Source: Acidimicrobiia bacterium (GTDB lineage Bacteria; Actinomycetota; Acidimicrobiia; Spongiisociales; UBA5794). From it: a stretch of DNA of 5,523 nucleotides. The position numbers were made by a program, and so were the translations under genes. The notes under the pieces were generated by a model. That model was not told the origin of the DNA, ran no database searches, and saw only the letters and a program-made list of their open reading frames with translations. The stretch spans positions 1 to 5,523 of the forward strand of contig JABDMN010000024.1 of assembly GCA_013001485.1 (NCBI GenBank), written 5' to 3'. How positions within the stretch are numbered: the first letter of the stretch is position 1; the number at the start of each line of letters is the position of its first letter. Below, in pieces: positions 1-5,523 of this stretch.

Positions 1-1
1 C

Positions 2-651
2 TCCGAGCCCGATCAGCGCTGGACCGGCCGGGTCCAGGCGGGGACCGTGTCGGCGTTCATGCGGCGCCTCCACGCCGCCTCCCACCGCCTCGGTCAACTC
101 GTCAAGGCCGGCGAGTCGAAGCGCATCGACCGCACCGCGGCTCAGGTCACCGTCGTCGGGATCCAATCCCTTCACGACCTGGGTCAGCGTTTCGTCGTCG
201 GCGCCTTGCTGGCCGAGACGTTCGGGGGAAGGAGCAAAGCGGTCAGCGGCTGCCGTTGTCCGTCATCGTCCTCGACGAATTGAACAAGTACGCACCACGC
301 GAGGGCTCCAGCCCCCTCAAAGAGATGCTCATCGACATTGCCCAGCGGGGCCGATCACTGGGAGTGCTCCTCGTCGGCGCTCAGCAGACCGCATCGCGGG
401 TTGCTCCCGAAGTCATGGAGAACGCCGCCATCAAGGTCGCGGGTCGTCTCGACGCTGCCGAAGCCGAGCGAGCCGAATACGGGTGGATGTTGCCCTCGAC
501 CAGGGCACGGGCCCGGCTTCTCAAGCCGGGGACCATGGTCATCTCACAGCCGGCCATCCCGGTGCCGGTGGTCTGCGACTTCCCGTTCCCACCATGGGCG
601 ACCCGCAAGGAAGAGGTCGCCGAGGACGTCGACCCATTCGCCGACATCTGA
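2..651 (+). CDS. HerA-like ATP-binding protein (DUF87/HerA-FtsK superfamily), 5' partial and frameshifted
   Basis: C-terminal part of a hexameric motor ATPase of the HerA/FtsK type; the start and the Walker A motif lie upstream of the window. Two reading frames carry one protein. Positions 2 to about 226 give a segment with [19 protein letters not shown], typical of the stretch before Walker B. From about 226 the protein continues in the next frame with the Walker B segment [13 protein letters not shown] (acidic pair DE), then [15 protein letters not shown], a polar motif expected near the gamma-phosphate sensor, and a conserved tail around [14 protein letters not shown]. The switch falls in a run of five G at 224-228; one extra G would restore a continuous F-G-G-K-E reading. 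As written, the first frame stops at 281-283, before Walker B is read in frame. The stop at 649-651 overlaps the sbcD start. Family assignment comes from recalled motifs. Its role is inferred to be DNA translocation beside SbcCD. The break could be a real mutation or a sequencing error. Confidence 0.8.
   Translation, partial: RARSALDRPGPGGDRVGVHAAPPRRLPPPRSTRQGRRVEAHRPHRGSGHRRRDPIPSRPGSAFRRRRLAGRDVRGKEQSGQRLPLSVIVLDELNKYAPREGSSPLKEMLIDIAQRGRSLGVLLVGAQQTASRVAPEVMENAAIKVAGRLDAAEAERAEYGWMLPSTRARARLLKPGTMVISQPAIPVPVVCDFPFPPWATRKEEVAEDVDPFADI
224..228 (+). other. Frameshift site: run of five G in the HerA-like gene
   Basis: Upstream of this run the conserved protein is read in the frame starting at position 2, and downstream in the frame starting at position 1. 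Both sides match one protein family, so the run is the simplest place for a one-base loss. The context (C before the G run, then A) is not a perfect X-XXY-YYZ slippery heptamer, which argues against programmed -1 frameshifting. The exact shift point could lie anywhere from about 221 to 245. Confidence 0.7.
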
Positions 652-653
652 TG
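649..653 (+). promoter_or_regulatory. TGATG stop-start junction coupling the ATPase gene to sbcD
   Basis: The TGA stop of the ATPase frame and the ATG of sbcD share one base. No purine-rich Shine-Dalgarno sequence sits 5-12 bases before this ATG; the nearest GAGGA is at 623-627, too far away. Translation of sbcD therefore probably depends on ribosomes finishing the upstream gene. This is inferred from layout. Confidence 0.6.
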
Positions 654-1820
654 CGCATCCTCCACACGTCCGACTGGCACGTCGGCAAGCGCATCGGGAG
701 ATACGACCGCTCCGACGAATACCGCGAAGTCCTCGCCGAGGTCGCCGCCATCGCCGACAAGGAAGATGTCGACCTCGTCGTCCACTCCGGTGACGTCTTC
801 GACCGGCCCACTCCGTCGGTCGACGCACTGCAGATAGCCCTCGACGGGTTGCTCGCTCTCTCCGCAGGTGGTGAGCGTCCGGTGGTCGCCATCGCCGGCA
901 ACCACGACTCGGCCGGCTTTTTCGAGGCGCTGGCCCCGTTCATGGCCGGCCACGGAATCCACCTCGTCGGCGACATCAAGCGACCCAACGAAGGAGCCGT
1001 GCTCGAGATCGAGACCCGCGCCGGCCGGGCAGTCGTGTCGTGCTTCCCCTTCCTGAGGGAGGGCAAGGTGGTCGACTTCATGTCAGATGCCGGCGACTGG
1101 TACTCGCGCTACGCCGACAAGCTGCGCTTGATCTCGGAGGCGTATGCCACGGAGGCCGCCGAACGGGCCGGCAGCGATGGCGTGTCGCTGTTGCTGGCTC
1201 ACTTCCTCGTCGGCGGGTCCAAGGTCCATGGTCACGGCGCACCCCGCGGCGAGCGCGAGCTCCACATCGGTGAGGCCTACGCCGCCACCGCAGAAGCCAT
1301 CCCGCCCGGTCCCCAGTACGTGGCGATGGGCCACATCCACGCCCCCCAGAAGGTTCCCGGCGCCAGGGTTCCCGCCGAATACGCCGGGTCGCTGCTCGAA
1401 CTGGACTTCGGAGAAGCCGGGGAGGAGAAGCGAGTCGTCATCGTCGACGTCGAGCCCGGTCTCCCCGCTGCCACCAGGTCGGTACCCCTCACCGGGGGTC
1501 GCCGGCTGGTGCGAGCCAGTGGCGAGTGGGCCGACATCCTCGCCAGGGACGACGTTCACGAGGCATACCTGGACCTCACCGTGGCAACCGCCGGGCCGGA
1601 TCCCGGTCTCGCCGACCGGGCTCGCGAGGAGTTCGAGTTCGTCGTCAAAGTCCAGGCCGACTACCCGCGTGCCGAGACCGACCATCAGACCAGGGCAGGT
1701 CGGGCCCTCGACGAGCTGTACGCCGACTACCACCGCGACACCACCGGCGTCGAGGCACCCGAGCACTTGATGGAGGCGTTCCGCTCGCTTCTCGAGGAGG
1801 CGTCCGTTGCGGCCCCTTGA
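651..1820 (+). CDS. sbcD: Exonuclease SbcCD subunit D (Mre11-type nuclease)
   Basis: Nuclease subunit of the SbcCD (Mre11-Rad50) complex. In the family it uses two Mn ions for 3'-5' exonuclease and hairpin or blocked-end cleavage of DNA, with SbcC supplying ATP-driven gating. The 389-residue product carries all calcineurin-like phosphoesterase motifs: D8-W-H10 in TSDWHVGK, GD48 in HSGDVFDR, N84-H85-D86 in AGNHD, H184 in LLLAHFL, and H228-I-H230 in MGHIHAP. AYAGSLLELDFGE then leads into the capping domain. The last 20 or so residues (HLMEAFRSLLEEA) look like the helix that docks on the SbcC coiled coil. The length is close to E. coli SbcD (about 400). The frame stays open upstream to 483, but ATG 651 is chosen because [13 protein letters not shown] is the canonical family N-terminus and abuts the previous stop. 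Its end overlaps sbcC by 14 bases. No catalytic residue appears to be missing. Confidence 0.95.
   Translation: MRILHTSDWHVGKRIGRYDRSDEYREVLAEVAAIADKEDVDLVVHSGDVFDRPTPSVDALQIALDGLLALSAGGERPVVAIAGNHDSAGFFEALAPFMAGHGIHLVGDIKRPNEGAVLEIETRAGRAVVSCFPFLREGKVVDFMSDAGDWYSRYADKLRLISEAYATEAAERAGSDGVSLLLAHFLVGGSKVHGHGAPRGERELHIGEAYAATAEAIPPGPQYVAMGHIHAPQKVPGARVPAEYAGSLLELDFGEAGEEKRVVIVDVEPGLPAATRSVPLTGGRRLVRASGEWADILARDDVHEAYLDLTVATAGPDPGLADRAREEFEFVVKVQADYPRAETDHQTRAGRALDELYADYHRDTTGVEAPEHLMEAFRSLLEEASVAAP
1795..1800 (+). promoter_or_regulatory. Strong Shine-Dalgarno AGGAGG for sbcC
   Basis: A full AGGAGG lies inside the last codons of sbcD, six bases before the TTG at 1807. It settles the TTG as the sbcC start, giving [14 protein letters not shown], the usual Rad50/SbcC N-terminal pattern. 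It is the only strong ribosome binding site at any of the gene junctions here. Confidence 0.8.
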
Positions 1821-4311
1821 ACTCCGTCTGCGCGACTTCCGGTCGTACCGCGGCGAAGGGCACGTCTTCGACTTTCGGGATCGGCGTCTCGTCGGTGTCG
1901 TCGGACCGATCGGTTCGGGCAAGTCGTCGCTGCTCGATGCGATGGCACTGGCGCTCTATGGCCGCACCCCTGCCGTGGGGAAGTCGGTTCGCTCGCTCAT
2001 CCATCAACGAGCCGACGGCGGCGGTGTCTCGTTGCGCTTCGAGGTCGACGGCCAGGTGTGGGAAGTCATGCGGTCCCTGCGGCGCAAGGGCCAGAGCCAG
2101 CATGTCCTGACTCTGCTCAGCGGCGACACGGACGACGCTGAGGCTTTGGAGAAGATCACGCAGGCCGACGACGTCACCGAGAAGGTCGTCGAGCTGCTCG
2201 GTCTCGACTTCGACGCCTTCACCCGATCCGTCCTCCTGGCCCAGGGCCGCTTTGCCGAGTTCCTCTCCGCTCGGCCCGCTCAGCGCGATGCCGTGCTCAA
2301 GGGTGTCTTCGGACACGAACGGCTCGGCGTCATGCGCGAGCTCGCCCGAACCCGTTCTGCCGAAGCCGACGCCGCGCTCGGCGTGGTCACGGGCAGGCTC
2401 GACCGGATCGACGAGGTGATGGCGGCGCTTGCGGATCGCAAGGTGACGGTCGCCGAGACCACGGCACGGCTCGAGATCCTCGAGAAGGCCGAGCCCAAGT
2501 TGACCGATCTCGACCGACGAATTGCCGACGCCGGGAAGAGCCTGGAAGAGGTCGACCTTGCTCTGGGAACCATCGACCGCCTCCGTGACCGGATGCCGTC
2601 GCGTCCCGACGTAGAGCGGGTCGTCGCCGAGGGCGCCGGGGCCGCCGAGCGTCGCGCCGAACTGGCAGAGAGCCTCGACGCCGCCCAGTCGGCACTCCAG
2701 GTCGCCGAGGAAGAGGCCGCTGATGAGCCCGCCCTCCGTCAGACCATCGAGCAGGCCGCCAAGCTGGTGGCACTGACCCCGTCGCTCCACGAGACCCTCC
2801 GCAAGACCCGGGAGCGTCAGGAGCAAGTCGCCAAGCTCGAGGCGCAGCGCTCAGCGGAGGCCCGCACCTTCGCTGAGCGTGTGGAGGTCGCCAGGGCCGC
2901 CTTGGCGACCACCCAGGACGACCTGACCAAGGCAGAGGAGTCGGTGGCCGCCGCTGCCGCGGCTCTCGACGACGGCCGGCATGCCGACATGGCTGCGGCG
3001 CTGCGCACCTCGCTCGCCGCCGGATCGCCGTGCCCGGTGTGCGACCAGGACGTTCACGAGCTTCCCCCTCCTCGGTCATCGGTCGACCTCGACTCGCTGG
3101 AGAAGCAACTCGAACGAGCTCGGTCCACCCGCAGCGGAGCCGAAAAGGCTCGGCGCGCCGCCGCAGACGACGCCGAGGCCGCCCGGCTGGCGCTGGCAAC
3201 GGCCGAGCGAGACGCCGCAGGAGCCGCCGAGTCACATGCCGCCGAGTCGGTGTTGGTCACCGAGGCCGAAGCCGCCCTCGCCGCCCATGTCGAGGAGCTC
3301 AGCGGGGTGCTCGGGTCCGAGGACACAGACACCGCCCTCTCCGGGCTCAGGAAGCAGCTCGCCGACCTGACCGAGCGTCGTGATGCTGCTCGTCGCAACG
3401 TCGAGGCGGTGCGCCGCAACCACGATGAGGCGATCAAGGCCGAACAGGCCGTCGGCCGCAACCTCGCGGACCTGCAATCGTCGATCAACGCGGTGGTCGC
3501 CGCTCTGTCTCTCGACATCGCAGTCCCCGACGGGTCGGCGAAGGCCCTCGGCAAGGCGTTCGATGAGCTGGAAGCCGCCTGGGAGGCCCGGGTGACGACG
3601 GCGAAGGCGACTCGCCAGGAAGCCTCCGCGCAGCTCGAAACCGCCCGCACCGAGCATCGAGCCCTTCTGGAAGAGCTCGAGGTGGTCGACTTCGAGGCCG
3701 AGCGCACCAAGGCCCAGACCACGCTGGATCTTCTCGGTGCACAGATCGAACGTGACGAGGCCGTGATTGCGGCCGCCGAGGGGGACATCGAGGAACGTGA
3801 TCGCCTCACCCTCGATGTCGAGCGGTACAAGCAGGTGGCTTCGGACCTCACCGATTCCCGCTTCGTTCGGTACCTGCTCGACGATGAGCGCGTCCGCCTC
3901 GCCGACCTCGGTTCCGATCATTTCCAGGACCTCAGCAGCGGGCGATATCGCTTCAGCGGCGAGGAGTTCGACATCATCGACCTCGCTGCAGCCGAAGGGC
4001 AGCGCAAGTCGGAGAGCCTGTCTGGAGGGGAGACCTTCCTCGCTTCCCTCGCTCTGGCTCTCGGCCTCGCGGAGATGGTGAGCCGCTCCGGGGGCAGGCT
4101 CGACGCCTTCTTCCTCGACGAGGGCTTTGGCTCGCTCGACCCCGAGCACCTGTCGCTGGCGATGGACGGCATCGAGCGCCTCATCACCGGAGACGGGGAG
4201 CGACTCGTCGTGGTGGTGAGTCATGTTCCTGAGATGCGGGAGCGCATCGAGGACCTCATCGTCCTCGACAAGGATCCGACCACAGGCGACACGGTCGTTC
4301 GGCGTGGGTGA
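1807..4311 (+). CDS. sbcC: Exonuclease SbcCD subunit C (Rad50-type SMC-like ATPase)
   Basis: ATPase and DNA-tethering subunit that partners SbcD in double-strand end processing and hairpin cleavage. The 834-residue protein has the classic split ABC layout. The N-terminal half (about 1-175) holds Walker A GPIGSGKS at 33-40 and the Q-loop Gln146 in [11 protein letters not shown]. Residues of about 180-400 and 430-680 are rich in Ala, Glu, Arg and Leu and read as antiparallel coiled-coil arms. Between them, CPVC at 409-412 is the zinc hook that joins two SbcC molecules. The C-terminal half holds the ABC signature LSGGE at 738-742, Walker B FFLDEGFG with D771/E772, the D-loop SLD at 776-778 and switch His806 in VVVSHVPEM. 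It is shorter than E. coli SbcC (1048), mostly through shorter arms, with the hook near the midpoint. The TTG start has an AGGAGG six bases upstream and overlaps sbcD by 14 bases; the 3' end overlaps the racemase gene by 8 bases. Confidence 0.95.
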   Translation: MRPLELRLRDFRSYRGEGHVFDFRDRRLVGVVGPIGSGKSSLLDAMALALYGRTPAVGKSVRSLIHQRADGGGVSLRFEVDGQVWEVMRSLRRKGQSQHVLTLLSGDTDDAEALEKITQADDVTEKVVELLGLDFDAFTRSVLLAQGRFAEFLSARPAQRDAVLKGVFGHERLGVMRELARTRSAEADAALGVVTGRLDRIDEVMAALADRKVTVAETTARLEILEKAEPKLTDLDRRIADAGKSLEEVDLALGTIDRLRDRMPSRPDVERVVAEGAGAAERRAELAESLDAAQSALQVAEEEAADEPALRQTIEQAAKLVALTPSLHETLRKTRERQEQVAKLEAQRSAEARTFAERVEVARAALATTQDDLTKAEESVAAAAAALDDGRHADMAAALRTSLAAGSPCPVCDQDVHELPPPRSSVDLDSLEKQLERARSTRSGAEKARRAAADDAEAARLALATAERDAAGAAESHAAESVLVTEAEAALAAHVEELSGVLGSEDTDTALSGLRKQLADLTERRDAARRNVEAVRRNHDEAIKAEQAVGRNLADLQSSINAVVAALSLDIAVPDGSAKALGKAFDELEAAWEARVTTAKATRQEASAQLETARTEHRALLEELEVVDFEAERTKAQTTLDLLGAQIERDEAVIAAAEGDIEERDRLTLDVERYKQVASDLTDSRFVRYLLDDERVRLADLGSDHFQDLSSGRYRFSGEEFDIIDLAAAEGQRKSESLSGGETFLASLALALGLAEMVSRSGGRLDAFFLDEGFGSLDPEHLSLAMDGIERLITGDGERLVVVVSHVPEMRERIEDLIVLDKDPTTGDTVVRRG

Positions 4312-5437
4312 CGGACCGCTCGCAGGGCTGACCGGCCTCGAGTTCGCCGGTCTTGGACCGACACCATTTGCCGCCATGGTCCTCGCCGACCTCGGTGCCG
4401 ACATCATCCGCATCGACCGTCCATCTGCGTTGGCGGCATCCGTGTCGCCGGGCTCCGACTACCTGTTGAGAGGCCGCCGGTCGGTCGTCATAGACCTCAA
4501 GATGGAAGCGGGGATCGAGGTTGCGCTCGATCTCATCGCACGGTCCGACTTCCTCATCGAGGGTCTGCGTCCCGGCGTGATGGAGCGCCTTGGTCTTGGT
4601 CCCGACGCCTGCCACGACCGCAACCCGGATCTGATCTACGGGCGGATGACCGGGTGGGGCCAGACCGGCCCGTTGTCCCAGACCGCGGGTCACGACATCG
4701 ACTACATAGCCCTCGCCGGGGCGTTGCACCCGATCGGGAGAGCCGACTCGCCTCCTCCTCCGCCTCTCAACCTCGTCGGTGACTTCGGTGGAGGGTCGAT
4801 GTTCCTGGTCGCCGGCATCCTTTCAGCCTTGCTGGCCAGAGACCGAGTCGGCGGCCAGGTGGTCGATGCCGCGATGGTGGACGGAACCGCCGTCCTGACG
4901 ACCATGGCGCATTCGATGAAGGCGTCGGGCCTCCAGACCTCGACCCGCGAGTCGAACCTGCTCGATGGAGGGAGCCCGTTCTATGACACCTACGAATGCG
5001 CCGATGGCCGATTCATCGCCGTGGGCGCCCTCGAGCCCCAGTTCTATGCGGCCTTCATGACAGGACTCGGCATCGACGAGCCGCCGGAGCAGTACGACGC
5101 CTCGACCTGGCCCGCGATGCGCCGGACCATCGCCGAGACCTTCCGGACCAGGTCCCGTGACGAGTGGGCCGACCATTTCGCGGGCACCGATGCATGCGTC
5201 GCACCCGTCCTCTCGCTCGACGAGGCACCGACCCATCCCGCCAACACCACCAGAGAAGTCTTCATCGACGTCGACGGCGCCACCCAACCCGCCCCCGCCC
5301 CCCGATTCTCAGCCTCACCGCCTGGCGCACCGTCACCACCGCGACCCCCAGGCGCTGACACCGACGTCGTGCTCACCGAGGCCGGCTACGACCCCGACAC
5401 CATCACCCACCTCAGAACCACCCAAGCCATCCAGTAG
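4304..5437 (+). CDS. mcr: Alpha-methylacyl-CoA racemase (family III CoA-transferase fold)
   Basis: Probably interconverts (2R)- and (2S)-2-methylacyl-CoA thioesters (EC 5.1.99.4), letting branched fatty acid or sterol side-chain CoA esters enter beta-oxidation in the cytoplasm. The 377-residue product closely follows M. tuberculosis MCR as I recall it. Residues matching the MCR active site are present: R95 in MERLGLGP (R91), H130 in AGHDIDY (H126), D160 in [13 protein letters not shown] (D156) and E244 in VGALEPQFY (E241). [20 protein letters not shown] and DTYECADG are also family hallmarks. The proline-rich QPAPAPRFS tail near the C-terminus is usual. The frame is open back to 4223, but GTG 4304 is preferred because [19 protein letters not shown] aligns with the family start. 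No Shine-Dalgarno is visible, so coupling to sbcC through the 8-base overlap is likely. Another CaiB/BaiF-type CoA transferase is possible but less likely given the His/Asp pair. Confidence 0.92.
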   Translation: MGDGPLAGLTGLEFAGLGPTPFAAMVLADLGADIIRIDRPSALAASVSPGSDYLLRGRRSVVIDLKMEAGIEVALDLIARSDFLIEGLRPGVMERLGLGPDACHDRNPDLIYGRMTGWGQTGPLSQTAGHDIDYIALAGALHPIGRADSPPPPPLNLVGDFGGGSMFLVAGILSALLARDRVGGQVVDAAMVDGTAVLTTMAHSMKASGLQTSTRESNLLDGGSPFYDTYECADGRFIAVGALEPQFYAAFMTGLGIDEPPEQYDASTWPAMRRTIAETFRTRSRDEWADHFAGTDACVAPVLSLDEAPTHPANTTREVFIDVDGATQPAPAPRFSASPPGAPSPPRPPGADTDVVLTEAGYDPDTITHLRTTQAIQ

Positions 5438-5461
5438 CCCCGGACACACCCCCCGGACACA
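5438..5461 (+). repeat. Short direct repeat CCCCGGACACA, two copies
   Basis: Identical 11-base copies lie at 5438-5448 and 5451-5461, separated by CC, directly after the racemase stop. They form a tandem duplication with a period of 13 bases. The area is C-rich, so chance or replication slippage is a fair explanation; no function is proposed. Confidence 0.5.
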
Positions 5462-5482
5462 ACCCTGCACCGACTCCAGAGC

Positions 5483-5522
5483 CGCAGTTCTCCACCCGCC
5501 GAAGGCAGCCAACGGAACTGCG
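5483..5522. repeat. 8-bp perfect inverted repeat with a 24-base loop, possible terminator or operator
   Basis: CGCAGTTC at 5483-5490 is the exact reverse complement of GAACTGCG at 5515-5522. The loop holds a smaller GCC-GAA-GGC hairpin at 5498-5506. It lies 46 bases after the racemase stop, where a terminator would be expected, but the loop is long and the window ends one base later, so a following U-tract cannot be seen. It could equally be an operator for the next gene. Confidence 0.4.
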
Positions 5523-5523
5523 T

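Noticed and set aside
483..650. A 56-residue upstream extension of sbcD in the same frame
   Set aside because: It lies under the ATPase coding frame and is not SbcD-like; the family N-terminus begins at ATG 651.
256..651. An independent small gene starting at TTG 256
   Set aside because: There is no Shine-Dalgarno before it, the start sits directly at the Walker B strand, and the codons upstream in the same frame (from about 226) already continue the ATPase.
1645..2826. Long minus-strand open frame (393 codons) opposite sbcD/sbcC
   Set aside because: It is an antisense shadow of high-GC coding DNA. Its translation shows no recognisable domain and the + strand codes clearly for SbcC.
3232..4413. 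Second long minus-strand open frame (393 codons) opposite the sbcC 3' end
   Set aside because: It runs opposite conserved signature, Walker B and H-loop codons of SbcC and has no family-like motif.
4747..4770. Repeat-like CCT/CCG run coding for five prolines in the racemase
   Set aside because: It falls in the known variable loop just before the conserved [11 protein letters not shown] motif and does not disturb the frame.
5270..5437. C-rich, proline-heavy end of the racemase as a possible frameshift or foreign segment
   Set aside because: The [13 protein letters not shown] tail followed by a short [12 protein letters not shown] helix is normal for this family, so the frame is intact.

Overview
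The window is high-GC, densely coded DNA with every recognisable gene on the + strand. It reads as a bacterial chromosome, most likely from the Actinobacteria/Actinomycetota (possibly an Acidimicrobiia-like lineage). That guess rests on base composition, TTG and GTG starts, tightly overlapping genes, and an alpha-methylacyl-CoA racemase that closely resembles the mycobacterial enzyme. No RNA gene, CRISPR array, insertion sequence or phage gene is visible.

Layout. (1) Positions 2-651 hold the 3' part of a HerA/FtsK-superfamily ATPase. It carries the Walker B segment and the C-terminal half of the motor. Its reading frame changes once, at a run of five G (224-228), so as written the gene is broken. 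(2) Positions 651-1820 encode SbcD, the Mre11-type nuclease, with all phosphoesterase motifs present. (3) Positions 1807-4311 encode SbcC, the Rad50-type ATPase, with both ABC half-domains, two coiled-coil arms and a CPVC zinc hook. (4) Positions 4304-5437 encode a family III CoA-transferase-fold protein whose conserved residues match alpha-methylacyl-CoA racemase. (5) Positions 5438-5523 are noncoding as far as the window shows, and contain a short direct repeat and an 8-bp inverted repeat.

The four genes overlap by 1, 14 and 8 bases, so they look like one translationally coupled operon whose promoter lies upstream of the window. The first three form a DNA end-processing module: a HerA-like translocase beside an Mre11-Rad50 complex. 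This resembles archaeal herA-mre11-rad50-nurA clusters, but no NurA nuclease is visible here. The racemase belongs to branched-chain fatty acid and sterol side-chain metabolism and has no obvious functional link to DNA repair, although its start codon lies inside sbcC.

I do not see a clearly undescribed system. The most notable points are the frameshift in the HerA-like gene, which should also affect sbcD expression, the overlap of a lipid gene with sbcC, and the inverted repeat at the right edge.
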